DNA of 64,000 nucleotides from Typha latifolia (lineage: Eukaryota; Streptophyta; Magnoliopsida; Poales; Typhaceae), in assembly GCA_019914945.1 (NCBI GenBank), contig CM034106.1, positions 5,084,001 through 5,148,000 on the forward strand, in the 5' to 3' direction. Of the stretch, positions 9,780 to 24,900 are shown in pieces. The notes beneath the pieces were generated by a model that saw nothing but the letters and a program-made list of their open reading frames with translations, did no database searches and was not told the DNA's origin. How positions within the stretch are numbered: the stretch's first letter is position 1; every line of letters begins with the position of its first letter. A program made the translations under genes and the position numbers.

Positions 9780-9953
9780 CTCATTTGATGAAGGGAACTA
9801 GGGCCAAGGGAAGAGGGGTTAAAAGAATCCCCCCTCCGGCGGGAAAAAGGGCAAAATTTTGTCCCCTTTCTCAAAAATTTTTCCGCTCCTCGAAACCCTA
9901 GGTTACCTTTTCGATCAAAACCCTAGAGATCTCTCTCTCCTTCGATCGCTACT
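9780..9953 (+). promoter_or_regulatory. ATX promoter/5'UTR region with two telo-boxes
   Basis: The segment before the start codon becomes GC- and CT-richer than its surroundings. It contains AAACCCTA twice (9893-9900 and 9918-9925), each embedded in (A)AAACCCTAG. A CT run, GATCTCTCTCTCC, follows directly before the ATG at 9954. Telo-boxes in plant promoters and 5'UTRs are known binding sites of TRB and related factors, which link to Polycomb and to growth-related expression. The transcription start itself cannot be placed, and no clear TATA box was seen. Confidence 0.5.
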
Positions 9954-12900
9954 ATGGCGCTCGCCATGGAGGGGTTCGTCCACGAGGAGGAGGAGGTCGA
10001 CCACCCTGTGCGTTACCTCCCCCTCGGTCGTGTCTACTCCTCCACCGCCCCCTACTCTAAGGTAATGGTTAAAGCTCGGATGATCACTGCCGACCAAGGG
10101 GATTGCGATGATGGCGACGATGGTGATAAGGAAGGTGAATGCAAGAAGAGATCGTTCGATTGTTATGATTCTGGCCGTTTGGAGCCCCGCATGGACAATG
10201 CTGCGAAACCCATCTTAGTTTACCGCAGGAGGAAGAAGAAGGTGCGGTTAGAAGAGCCTCCGCGGCAAAGTTGGGATGGAGATGGTGGTCAGGATGGTAA
10301 GGGTATGAGGAAAAAGAATGTTATGAAGTATGAGTTGCTAAGGTTGGGCAACGGATTGGGAGCTGAGAACGGCATTGGCAGGTCGAGACTGAGAGGATTG
10401 GAAGGAGTTAAAAAGATAAATTTTGCGGGGGTGAAGAGGAGAGAACGTGGTGCGGCTAAGGATTCTTCATGGGTTGGGAATAGATGGGTTGAGTAAGTAT
10501 TCTTTGTTGCTTCTTTGCTGTATGGAAAAAAATATCGGTTGCTGTAGGTCAAAATTGGAAAAAAAAATGATTCTTTTTGGTTTTTTGGTTCAATCTGTTG
10601 TAGATTGGAAATTGAAGGTGCAGATCCTCAGGCTTTCATTCGCTTGGCATGCAAGGTAAGTGGGGATCCTCTGAAGGTCTTCTTTTTGGGATCGCACGGC
10701 TTCTGAACCTAAAATAACGGTGTTGAACTGCAGGTTTTCTGGCCAATGGATGACGACTGGTATAAGGGTTCGGTGACTCAGTACAATTCAGCCAGCAAAC
10801 AGCACTGCGTATGGCTTCTCATGAACCTTTTAAAAGCTCTAAATATATGCCGATTTCTTCAGCATAGTTTCCAACAGACTGGATTCTACTTTTCTATTTG
10901 AGGCCTGAAACAGCTTTCACAACTTATGTGTTGAGTCAATCGTTTGCAATTCTATAGGTGAATCTTGACATGTAATTATGCTAAATTTTTATGAGAAGTG
11001 CAAGTATGTCATTTGTTGTAGTAATGATGCATTATGAGTTCCCTTGTGCACACATAATTCAGATGCTTTCTTTGTCAGACCGATTTGGCTCAAGAACGTT
11101 GCAAATATATTTTACATAGTCTTCTTTCCAAGCCATTTTTAATATGGACTATTTCCCCTTCCTAAGGTTGGTCACCAAAAAGTTGGTGTCAATATTGCAG
11201 GTACAATATGATGACGGTGATATGGAATTTCTGACTCTTGTAGATGAGAGGATAAAATTTCATATTTCTTATGATGAATTGCGAAAATTGAACTTGAAAT
11301 GTGGTGTTCCCAATGTGGAGAAGAAAGGATACAACGAATTGCTGGCACTGGCTGTCAGTTTTCATGATTGCCAAGATCTTGACCCTGGGGATCTTGTATG
11401 GGCGAAACTTACAGGTTGGCTTCCTAATCTAACCAAGATTGGGAGAGTACTGATTGGGTTCTTGGGTTTATCTTTTGTGCCTTCATGCATTTCTTTAGCA
11501 TAAATTGAATTCTACTAGTATGCTGCATATGAGAACTCTTCTTTATATCTTAGAAATGACTTAGCAGATCAAATAAACGTCTTTTACTGTTGTCAAAGCT
11601 GATGTCTAGAGAATATTGTTTTGTCATTTTAGGTAAATTTTATGTTCAAATGACTTTAAAAGTGAAGATGACTTACCTATTTTGTGGTAAGCTGATATCT
11701 TTTTTTCCCTTGATACTGATATTCAGAATACAGTGACAGAAATTTGGTGCATAGTCTGACTATCACTATGACTAAAATAATCTGATCTTCTAAATATTCT
11801 TTTTGGTACAGATGATTTGTAAATTATTAAACCTAGTCAGAGATTAGCATGTAGGTGCATAATGTTTCATGTTTCATCCATGATTGGATGGGATTCTTAT
11901 GCCAACACTTGTTACTTTTCTAGTGTTAGATTGTCATGCCATAATTTATGGTATTAAATTTGTAGTACCATTGGTTTCAGGACATTATCCATGATACACT
12001 ACTGAAGCATACAGAATTTTGGGTGTTGTAATATATTGACATATTATGACCATGCAAAGTTTAATATCTCGAAACCAATCATATTTTCATATTTTTTTAG
12101 GGGATTGAACATATGATATTGCATAAACCACCCTATGGAAGTTTTTCTAGTGGCTCTCCTTATGACTGATGTTTAAAATTAAAATTATGGCTCTCTACGT
12201 CCGATCTTTTACTCTTGATTTGCTTATAATAGATGATTTTTAAATATGAATATTGACTTTTTTTGTTGACTCGTTTGAAAACTTCCCAACAACCAAATTG
12301 CAAACTTAATCCTAGTTCATTGCCATGGGTTGACATTGTCATTTTTGACATAATTTTGGGATTCATGTTTTTGATTTCATGATATGATCAACATGGCCGT
12401 AAGCCTTTTGTATTACTTATTTGGATCTTGATCAGGAAAGAATATCAGATTTATATCCATATCATGAATAGAAGTTACCTGTAAATGACAAGTTTCAATG
12501 TGATTGTTGACTAACAAGCAGCAATAACGGCAATCAAGCCTTTACTAGGTCAGCTCAATGATCCTTTTCCTCTATTCACCTCTTTTTAGAGGAAGGGTTG
12601 AGAATCCATGTTCATAGTTTCCTGTCAAAAGTTTTGCATTGGCTACCAAGCCACCTAACACATCCCTTCTCCTTTATCTGGGTTTGGAACCAACAGTTGA
12701 AAGATATCACAGCAAGCTTGGATTGGTGGAGGTAACTGTTAGCAGTTTCTAAATTAAAAGTTTCTGACTTGGAATTCTCTCAGCAATTACGTTACATTGG
12801 GCATCCTACCTTGCAGACGTCGCCTTTACATGGAGTTTTCCCTCAGGAATCTATATAAGATCTTTGTATTTTAAAAACTTCAAATCATTCTATATGATGA

Positions 12901-15900
12901 ATTGAAAAAGATGTGTAACATGTAAATTTAGCTTCTAACATTTTCATGTACTTTATTTAGTATATTGTTTGGCACTAGAAATTTTACTTGCTCAACAACT
13001 ATTTTATTTTTCTGGTGTTATTTTCAACAGGGCATGCAATGTGGCCAGCAGTAGTTGTTGATGAATCAGTTATTGGTACCAGGAGGGGTTTGAAGTCAGT
13101 TCGGGTAGATCAATCAGTTCTTGTACAATTTTTCGGAACACATGATTTTGCAAGGTTCAGTGCTTTTATGAGAGATACACTAGGATTGAGTTAAAGTAAC
13201 TTAAGCCTTTGTTTGGTTCATATAGGATGTAGTTTGATCTTATAAATTCCATTATTAGAATTAATGGATGAAATTTGTGGTCTAGAGATAAATTCTAGCT
13301 TATTGTGAACTAACTTCTATTTTTTAGGTAATGAAATATATGTGTCTTCTGTAATCTAAAAGTAACTGGTCTTGCAGGATTAGGTTAAAACAGGCTGTTC
13401 CATTTCTCAATGGTTTGCTTTCCTCTTTGCATCTGAAGTGCAAGCAAGCACGGTTTTACCGAAGCTTAGAAGAAGCAAAAATGTATGTCATCCAGAACAA
13501 TAGTACTTTCTTAACAATATAATGATTGATGATTTATCCTTCATTCCTGCAAGCTGATGCTCTTAAATTACTTTGTTTTGATGTATGTGACCATGATTTT
13601 CTCTTGCATCTCTGCTCATTGCTACATGCTCCCTTCTGAACAGTAGTCAAGCTTGCTTTTTGTTCAGTTTTCTTTAACATATATGATATTGTTCCTATTA
13701 CTATGAAAACGGATTGGATACGAATCAAACAATGCTCAACTCACATCTGGATCCATATTTTTAGTTTGAATATGGATAATTTTCGGATAAACAATCAAAT
13801 CTTAACCAAATTATGACATTTTTTAGACATAATTAACACAAAATACTGAGTTAATTTTTTCTTACGTGTCAAATACATATAAAATTAGCAAAATCAAACT
13901 CTACAAATAGTATATAACACATCATTAGTGACAATTTCAGTATTCACCATTTAAATAAGCAAATTAAACACTATAAATTATTAAAAAATATGCAGTAAAT
14001 GAATATTTGTATTCGTATTTGTATTTGAAAAATTAGCCGACTTGTATTCATATCCATATCTGAGTTTTAGAAAAAATTTATCCAAATCCGTATCCGCATT
14101 TTTTTTCAAAATCTTATCTGTATCCAAATTTGCACTCAATTTAGTAGAAATTTTTTTACTTGAATTCGATTCTGATCGTGTCGGGTAGCGGGTTGGAGTT
14201 AATCTAACCTGTTTTCACCCCTAACAATATATGGTGGTCTTACGTCTTACTTATAATCTTTGTTTGTGTTGGTTTTTTGTGCTTTTGTTGCAAGCATATT
14301 CATGCTTTTTTTTGAGGTGAGTGCATATGGTGATAATGGTGGTTCTTTGTATGATTGAAGCCATTATACCATACAACATGGTGCTCTGTCATGTATTATC
14401 ACAAATTCATGTAAAGTGTAACTCTTGTGTTTCACCTCTTCCTATAGTGAACTTTGTTAGATTGTGGTATATTTGCTCGTTGTCATTTAGTTTCTTCAGT
14501 ATAATGTGAATATCGTATTACGTTGGGCTTTAGTTGATTTGTGCATATTTGATTTTTCTTTTTGTCCCAAGGTTCAAAGGTTTTGTTTTGGCTTTGGTTT
14601 CAACCCCCCAAGAAAATGAAACATTTCATTTCAGTCCATTTCCAAGTTTTGATGGGGGGTTCATATTTTGTACATTTTTAGTTTTTCTATCTTCAATCTT
14701 TATGTCTCCTTGACTTTCCTCAGCAAATATAGATTTTGATGATCTCACCACTATGTGTATTGTTAGGATTATGACTAGTACTAGTAGATGTACTATCACT
14801 TTTTGTAAAGTTTTTTTCTCTGTTACTTCTTTCCTCTCCCTCTCTCCTCTTTAACACCCCCCTCTCTTATCCAAGTTTCAAACTTTTAATACCAGGAGTT
14901 TCCTTTCAAATTGTAACGGAGCATTTAGTGATTAGTGTTTACTTGATTGTGATTTTAGTTTCCCTTATTGTTTCTTCCTGCCATAATCATAGATAACCTA
15001 TTTTCTCCTATTAGTTGGGGTTGACCTAGTTTATAAGATTTGGAGGGCTTCTCACGAAGCTGTCTTTTAGGTGAGCTTCTTAGCAAGAGGTGTTTCTGGA
15101 GTTCTTCTCACTAAGTCATCTTTGTGGGAGCTGTCTTTGTCATAGTTCCTCATATTTTTATCATTTTCCAACATTGTTCTCTTAATTTTAGATTCTATAT
15201 TAAGAAATCTAGATCAAACTCTTTAAGGTAGCTTTTGTGTAGGCTCCTAGGCTCCTTCTACTTTCATGCCTTTTGGTTGTTGAATTGTTTAATGTAATTT
15301 TTCTGTGTGTTCAATTGACTTCAATAATTAGCCGATGTGTTTTCAATGTTAGACAATGAATGTCTCTTAAGTAAAGTATGGCTATTACACCACAACTACA
15401 AGGCTTATAGTGCTTCATAGTGCTTTATCTGTTCATAGGGCTATTAGAAAAACAATATATTCGTAAAATAAATATAGTTGAGGTGAGAACTTGGAGATTG
15501 ATGATTGGTGTCACTAGAAGAATAGAATAGAGTGGTTAAGAGCCTAAGATTGATGATTTGACTAGGAACTTTGAGAAAAGCTATGCCATTATGTAACCAC
15601 CCGATTTAATTGGAACACCCGGACTGTTATTGTTACTTTCATCATAATCTTGAAATTTTGATACATCTATTTTCATTAGTTTTTGTGACACATCTATCAA
15701 TTGCTTGATACTTGATATTTTGTTGTAAAGTTACATTATTTCTCTCTCATATTGTAATTGTAAACCACTAATATCTTTAATCTCTCCATTGTTAATCGAT
15801 TATGTGTTTTGGTGTGGATCAATGAGATGGTAATCTAACTTTTTTTTGCACTGTGATGAAAAAACAGTTTGACTTAAAATTTTCTTTGCTATTGGTGTCA

Positions 15901-18900
15901 AATTTGGTGTCTCCCATCCATAAATGGACTATTATTCAGTTGGATTGTTATAAAATATAGCTGTAGCAACTTTATCAGTACTGAATATGGCAACTTTCAA
16001 TCTATATTTCTCTATTTGAAATATATTATTGAATACATTTTATAAGAAATTGATTATATTGAAACTTGAAACAAATGATAATAAAATTATTCAATTGAAT
16101 AATAACTCATTTATCTATTTATTCATCAATAAGACTTCAGTATCATTATTAACATTTGTAGAGAATTGAAATTTTGGATTAAGAAAATATTATGTAAAAA
16201 TTTATAATTTAAAATTTATGAACATTCAAACTTTAAAATATTTAAATAAAACCAAATTAATAAACTAATGCTTACCAGCAGTGTGTATATGTTTATATGT
16301 AGTTGTTTGTTCCATTTAGAGTCAATTCACTTTCACAACTTTTTATAACTTTTATCCAAATGTGTTTTTATTGACTCTTTTGCTGTCTATAGCCTTGTAT
16401 AGGAAATCCATCTCAGACTTGTTGTCACTGTCTACAAGTTATAATACATTGACAAGAAGCTCATATATACTGCGGTGGCAATTGTAATATTATGTTAAAA
16501 TGTATTTCTAGGAGCTATATTTTTTAAAACTTCACCTAGATTTTGATATTTAGGTTTTATATTTTTAATTTTTGTAGACCACTCTTGTGATGTAGGTACC
16601 CATATAAACTTATCTTTATATCGCATTATGCTCTTCAATGCTAGAAAATAAGTTATAAATCTAGTGAGGCCGGGTTTAATAATCTCTTTACAACCAGTTA
16701 TTTGCCTAAGTAAATTAAAAATCCAACCATGATTATTTATGAAGTTTGTCAACTTCTAATTTTCATATATGACTGTTAATTTCAAGATCTTTGATAATAT
16801 CTTCTATATGAGACCAAGACAGTGAGCAGCATATGACGTCCAATATAAATATTATTTTTTATCATAAGTAATTGTCCAGCAGTCTTATAATTTGCTCTAT
16901 TATTAGTAACAACTTAGACTATATTTTTTCACCAATTTCTTTTATCTATCTTATCTATCAATTGAAAAATAATTTGCAATTTTAAAATGAGCAGTAGCAT
17001 CTATATACTTTAAAAATATTATCCTCATGCCTAAGTACACCAAGAAAGTAATTATATTTCTTATGTTCTGTGTAGTCCACCCATCACATATCAGTGTGCA
17101 ATTAAATTCATCGCAATGCTTTATAAATGTCTCAATATAAGTGTGAAACTCATCGACCTCTGACTTAAGATATTTAGTAGCAATATCTTTTGAACTAGGA
17201 GGCGGACCAACAAATCCTACTGATTATATAGCATCCACCATTGTGTGATAATAACTATTAATTACATTCAAATAAATATGGTTGTAGAAGAAAAATTTAG
17301 AGATATTCTATCAATATGTTTCTTTGTATTTTTCATTCTTTGAGAGCTGTTTTGATAGTAGTATGTGTATGACCTTTTTTTTAAACATACATATTCATCG
17401 GTACAATATTTTCAGACTTTACTATAAAGCCTGTAACATCAGGAGTCCTAGAACTACTGCTTCTATATTTTCTTTTTCGTTGCATATGAATTGATTTGGA
17501 TCTTTGAAAGCTACCATCATTGCTTCTTCTTATCTCCTCAAGTTGTGTATTTCTGCTTTCTTTTATTGTCCTTTTTATTTGTCTTTCCTCATCATTCTCT
17601 TCACTCTACACATCGATATCAACATCAATGTTTTCATAGTCAAGCATCAATTGTCGACGAATCATTGATTCTCTTCTTTATGTAGTTTATTTATTTTTCT
17701 TTTTTCCTATTAGATGGGTCAATATTTTTCTTTTGACCAAACTAATTTGAGTGCAAGCTGTTACATTTTCTTGTCTTTTAGTTAAATATTCTTTTAGACG
17801 GTTGACATTGACACTGCCACTTATTTTCTTTCTATACCAATTACATTTGATACGCTTTTTGCTAAATATTTGCTAAATATTCTTTTAGACGGTTGACACT
17901 GACACTGCCACTTATTTTCTTTCTACACCAATTACATTTGATACGCTTTTTGTATAAAGAGGGATGCAATGTTGTCAACCAATGTCAGTATCTTGTAACT
18001 TTCTCTTAGAGGTTTTAATTTTAATATAAACACCTAAACAGAGATTAAATTAAAAATATAATTCAGCAAATTTTTAATCTCAAATTCAGAAAATTAAATA
18101 GTTTAGCAAATATTTAATCTCAAATCCAGTAAATTAAATAATTTATCAAATATTTAATCTCAATTTTAGTAAATTAAATAATTCAGCAAATATTTAATCT
18201 CAATTTTAGTAAATTAAATAATTCAGCAAATATTTTATTGCAATTTCAGCAAATTAAATAATTCAGTAAATTCAGCAAATAACAATTCGGATTTTGGAAA
18301 GTTCTTATGTGAAAAGAATATCAGGAAGTGAAGGAGATAGAAGAAAACCAAAAACAAATCCTGCTGACTTTCACAGAACATTTTTATCCCTTAAATTTAA
18401 TCATCACAACCAAACACTATCTTACCCCATATTTTTATTCCAGCACTTATCTCTCTTTTTGTGAAAAACACCAAATTGGAATTTAAATAAAAATTTCTTT
18501 TATTCTAGAATAAGTTCTTATTTTATTCTGATTCCATATGTTGTTTATTCCACAACTAAACGGCCCCTAAATGTGTGTAATCATTTTGCTCTCTATTGGG
18601 AGGGTCAACTTTCGTGGTTATTCTAGGTTAAGATCAATAATGTATTCTTTATTTGCATTGCAGAAAATTTGGATTTTTTACTTATCTTTGCATGATAACT
18701 TTATTATTTGCTGGCTTTAGTCTTGAATCTTTTGATTTATCGGGAATTTGTCATATGGTCTCTCACTTTAGTTCCTAGCAAGTGCATCCTAAAGTTGCAT
18801 AATCATCAATCTTTTGAATCCATGGTTGACTTTTGCTTTCGACATGATTTTCTTTTTATTTTTTTTAATTTTATAATACTATTTAGACAAACTTACTTAG

Positions 18901-21900
18901 ATGTTCTCCTTTTGTAATACTGTAATATACGGCATGATCTTCTTAAGTTCTTACTGTTAGGAACATTATTATTACAGGTATCTCAGCACACAACAGCTTC
19001 CAAAGAGCATGCTGCTGCTACAGAAAACTATCATTTCTGATGAATGTAGTGTTAATTCTAGAGAGGATGGAGTAGATTCTTGTGATGATCTGTCAGAAGA
19101 AGAATTAATGCAAATTTCAGCTGAATGTTCCAAAATATCTCCAATTGAGATAGGAAGTCTTCGTGTAACTAATTTAGGTGATTTTCAACATTTGAAACAA
19201 GAAATACTCATTTCTAGATGAGAGACTTGGATAGAGTTTATTTTCTTTCACAGCTCTTTCTTTTTGCAGATCAAATAAAGTATAAATGATTTTCTTATTG
19301 TATTGATAAAATTTTGTTATGATACTTTCCAGGAAGGATTATATATGATTCGGATAATTTCCACAACAAAAAGCACATATGGCCTGAAGGGTATACTGCT
19401 TTCAGGAATTTTACTTCAGTAAAAGGTAATGGTTTGTTACCCAAGAATTAACTTATACAATATAGATTAGACCGCCTGTCATGTAAGATTTTACCATTCT
19501 TTTTCCTCTCCCTCTCTTTCTCTTTCTAAATTTATATATCTATGTAATCTATATATATGCCCTCTGTATATGTATTATAACTTCCTTAGATCGTTCAGGC
19601 AACTGTTATTAATTTATCATTCTTTTAGTGCAGATCCAAGTCTTTTAACATCATATAAAATGGAAGTTCTAAGGAATCCCAGATTAAAAACTCGGCCTTT
19701 GTTTAGAGTAACATCAGAAGATGGAGAGCAGGTAATAATATTCATAACTCCACTAAACTGGTCTGTGTTTCTTAAGAGAGTCAAGTCAAATCATGCCACT
19801 TTTAATTGATTGACATTATTATCGAAAGTTTCATTAACTGCCTTATAATGAAATGCACTAGTCATTTTATGAATTGCAGTTCGACTTTAACTGATCTATG
19901 AGGTCGATTACTCTTTGCAGTATCATACCAATAACTGCAAGTCTGAACTGTTGTCCTGCTTTCTGTTCCCATCTTTCTTCTATGTGGGCCCAGACTGCAC
20001 ATTGAGATAGTTCATTTTGCTTATAAGTGAACAATTTTCCTGTAACCTAGGAGTTAATTATTGAACAAAGTCACAGACTACTAGTTTTATCTTCTTCTGC
20101 ATTCTGTTGTACTTCCCCCTTCTCTCTGCTGAAATTTGATATGTTCTCCAGCTTTTACCAAAATCAGCAGGTCTTTTGTCCTCTTTAATTTTCCTTATGA
20201 GTTCAGGTTCAAATGTATACAAGCCTACTGCCTTTTTTGTTTCAAATATGGAATCAACTATGTCTGCCATAGCAATTGAGCTTCATTGCATACAGCTGGG
20301 TGCTCTATAAGTACTCAATAACAATCAAGATTCTTTGAGTGCACTAATGATGTACTTCAGCACGTGAATCTATTTGATTATTAGAAATGGAAGGCAGTTT
20401 AGTTTGATATGAATTGATTGCAGATACTGTTGTAGCAGGCATCTGGCAATATGTTTGCCAAATCTGCATTTTCATTTAGAACAGTTGGATTGGCAGTTTT
20501 TTGCTGAAATCTCATGATTTTTGGGAACGATCATGATTTGCCAATGCACCTTGAGTCAGTGTGCCACTTGGACTCTTTCATCCTTTTTATATTGGTTACT
20601 ATTTACTGTACTGTGAGTCTGTGACATGAACAATACTGTGATCATAACTTTGCCCTTTGGAGATTTCACTCCTTTAGAGATTGATGAAACTAATTATCTT
20701 TCTCCTTTTTTGGTTTAATTCTTATTCTGTTAATCAAATAATCTCTTGAGTTTTGAAAGATTGCTGCGGGTACACTTCCAAGCAGCGATGCTATCCAGTA
20801 GCTCTCTTGTTTTCCTGTTTTGATCTTATGGCTTGACAACTTTTTGTCTTCTGTCGGTTTGTTCCATTACTGCTACCGACATTTTTTCAGAATAGTGGCA
20901 ACAACTGTGATACATTATTCTTGTTACTTCTGTTTAATGTCATAAGAGAATCTTTATTTGTATTCCCATAAAATCATAATTTGCAGGATTTCTGTCAAAG
21001 TTGGCGTTTATTAATTTTTATATTGTTTCTATCAACTGAGCTTCAATATATCCTGGGCATGGTTGGCGGGTTTCATTTTTGACTTCTTGATTTTAGACTG
21101 GTATTGATTGATGAAATTGCGATCTATTCATCTTTAAATGATATTACAGTTCTCCGATTGGCTCTTTAGTTTACTTGTTTCCTTGCAGTTTTGTAATTAG
21201 TTTGCTAACATATTTAAACCATGGAATATCCTGTAAAAGATCATCTTGGGAAAAATGCTTTAAAAATATAAGGTTGATAATTCCTTACCATGAAATGGTG
21301 AACTGGTATGTTAGATGTACTAAAAGTTCTCTGTATCATTTCATGAATACAAGTATTGCAACTAATTCACTTTTTTAATGTACTTTTCTCTCCCATGTAT
21401 CTTTCCATTTATCAGATTGATGGATCTACTCCAAGTGCTTGTTGGAAGGAGATTTACAGCAGAATAAGGAAAAGTCAGTGTAATGGTGTTCATGAAGTGA
21501 ATGCTCAAAGGTCTGGTTCTTACATGTTTGGCTTTTCAAATCCACAAATCTGCCAACTTATTCAGGTAAGAAGTTAAACATTTCCTCAAGAATGATCAGC
21601 ATTTTTGTATTCAATAATGCACACTCTCTAGTTAAGAATCCCTAGAGAAGTAACTTGAGAGTCTGTTGATAATTGACATCAATCTTGTCTAATACATAGC
21701 TTTTGAATGCATTATGCACAAACTATTCATCTCTTTTATTAGTTCAGCCTTGATATCTACCATCACTTCATCTTTGATCTAGAAAGAAATACAGTTTCCT
21801 TATCTGCAACATTAGTTTCTAAAATGTTACTCTTGATTTTAGTGTGGTAAACAACAAGAGGGAGCAACATTGACATGATTTCTCCAACATGTGTGTTGTA

Positions 21901-24900
21901 TTTCTTTTGATAGATTGGTTAATAGCTAATATCAATGTTCAAAAAATCGAGATCGAGATCGGTTTTTCGAAAAATGATACGTATCGGTCGTATTGGTCGA
22001 GCAAATCGGATCGGTCATATCGATCGATCGAATTGGATTTTTTTTAATTACATAAAATTCTAAATATTATTTAAAAATATAGAAATTTTTTAAAATTTAA
22101 AAAACTCGACAAATATAAGAAAATAATAATTATTCTTATATGAGCCCTAAAAATTAAACAAAAGTACTTACTCAAAAGTTAAAATTTCGATGAATATAGA
22201 GCTGACTCTCGTAAATCCCTGTGGTCTTCTTCATCATAATCACCATAAGTTTGTAAATAATGATGCCTAAGGCCTGGTGCTCCAAATAGTGATTGCATCA
22301 TATTATTCATATCAAATAAATCTTATTATCTCTGAGGGGGATAATAATCAATATGTGGATTTTGTGTCTGAGGATACTAAGGATACTAAGAAGGATAATA
22401 TCTAGTACATGGATTATGTGATGGTTTCAAACAATGAATACTTAACAAACCATAGTCATAAGAAGCAACATTTTAATAACGACGTTGTTAATGTATATGT
22501 ACATCCTTAGTTTTTCTGTCTTCAATCTATATGCCTTTTTGACTTTTTCTCAGCAAATGTAGAAGGCATGATCTCACCACTAGGTGTATCTTTATGATCA
22601 TTGGGATTATCGTTGATACTGGTAGCTATACTATCTATTGCTGTCGAACAATTTGTACCATCCTCTACTCTAATGGTGCCCCCTGATGCCTCATCTAATT
22701 ATGGGCTATCTCTATCATCTAATAATATATTTTTCACTACTTTGATCCATGGAGTTAAGGGGTCTTTTTCATCAAAAACATGATTTAAATCAATCAGCTG
22801 ATTATTTTTTGTCTTTTTAAATTTCTCTCCTTTAACAAAACACTAATTTTGCTAATTTTTTCATTGTCAATTTATTACGTATTTTGGTGTGGATCAAGGA
22901 AAAGGTAGTCTAATTTCTTTTGACACTGTGATGAAACATAGTTTGATTTAAGATCTTTGCTATAGGTATTAAATTTGGTGCCTCCTCTCATCCATAAGTA
23001 GACCACCATTCAGCTGGACTTTTATGAAATATAACTGGAGCAAATTTAGCAATACTGAATTGGCCAACTCTCAATCTATATTTCTCTATTTAAAATATTT
23101 TATTGAATACATTTTATAAGAAATTAAATAGATTAAAACTTGAAACAAATAATAATAAAATTATTCAATTGAATAATAAGTCACTACTCTATATCAGGCT
23201 CCAGTTTTCTATTTATTTTTCTAACTCCCAACTAGATTTCAATATCATTATTGATATTTGTAGAGAATTGAAATTTTGGATTTAGAAAATATCTTGTAAA
23301 AATTTATAATTTAAAATTTGTAAGTATTCAAATTTCAAAATATTTAAATAAAATCAAATTAATAAACTAATGCTTACTAGCAGCGTGTATATCTCTATGT
23401 AGTCGTTTGTTACATCTAGAGTCAATCACTTCCTATAACTTTTGCCCAAATGCATTTTTATTGACTATTTTGCTAAGTTCATAGCCTCCTTTAAGAAACA
23501 CATTTTAGATATGTTGTCACTATTTACAAGTCGTAATATCTTGACAAGAGGCTCAAATATTTTGGTGGCAATTTTAGTATAATGTGAAAATGTATTTTCA
23601 AGAGCAATGTTTTTCAAAGCTTCACCTAAAGTTTATTTTTTGAGTTTTATATTCTTAATTTTTGTAGACCACTCTAGTGATGTAGATACCCGTATAATCT
23701 CATTTTTATATTGCATTATGCTTTTCAATGCTAGAAAATGAGTGACGAATCTAGTGAGGCTGGGTATAATAATCTCTCTATCATTAGTCATCTCTCTAAG
23801 CAATTTAAGAACTCAATTGTGATTATATATGAAGTGTGCCAATTTTTGACCTTCATGTATGACCGTTACTTTTAGGATCTTTAACAATATCTTATAATAT
23901 GAGATCAAGATAATGTGCAGCGATGATGTCCAATATAATGTTATCTTTTTATTATAATTAATTACCCAACAGTCTTATAATTTGCCCCGTTGTTAGTAAC
24001 CAGTTGGACTATCCTTTTTTTGCTAAATTTTTTTGCTATCTTATCTATCAATTGAAAATTATAATTTGTATTTTAAAATGAGTAGTAATAGTCACAAACT
24101 TCAAAAATATTATCTCCAGTACACCAGGAAACTAATTCTATTTTTTCTGTTTTGTGTAGTCCACCTATCACACATCAGTGTATAAGCAAATTTATTCTAA
24201 TACTTTTTAAAAGTCAAGATATTTAATAATAATATTTTTTAAACTAGGAGTCAAAGCACTAAGCCTTACTGATTGTATAACATTTATCATGATGTGATAA
24301 TAAGAGATATTAGCTACATTGAAAATAATATAATTTTAAAAGAAAAATTTAGAGATAGCACAACCAATAGATTCTATGCATTTTTTTTATCTTTTTGAGA
24401 GCTGTATTGATAGTAGTCTGTGTACGATCTTTTTTTGAAGATATGTATTCATCAGTTCAATATTTTTACATTCTGCTGTAAAATCCATAACACCAAGAGT
24501 CCCTAAACTATTGCCCCTATGTTTTCTCTCTCTACATGTGAATTGATCTAGATTTTTGAAAGTTACCATTAGGTCCATCACCGTTTCCTCTCATGTCTCT
24601 TTGTGTATTTCTACTTTTTTTTTATTGCCCTCCCCATCTGTCTCTCCTCATCCTTCCTACTATGATCATTGCTATCATCATCAATATTTTCATAGTCATG
24701 CATTAATTCTTGATGAATCATTGACTCTTTTTTTGTGCAGTTGATTTATCTTTTTTTTTGCCTATTAGATGAGTTAACGTTCCTCGTTTGACTTTCAAAC
24801 TAACTTAAGTGCAAGCTATTACATTTCCTTGTCTTTCGGTCAAATATTTTTTCGGCTTATCCTGGCCAATCCTGATCGGACTTGGATTAGGATCGGATCT

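Noticed and set aside
9966..9968. In-frame ATG as the start of the ATX protein
   Set aside because: The upstream ATG at 9954 is in frame and adds only four residues. Either may be used; 9954 was chosen as the first ATG of the exon.
11144..11503. Separate 119-codon gene
   Set aside because: It is ATX exon 4 (11201-11414) read through both splice sites.
13200..13330. MITE in ATX intron 5 starting near CCTTTGTTTGGTT
   Set aside because: The sequence resembles a MITE end, but I found no inverse partner or target duplication.
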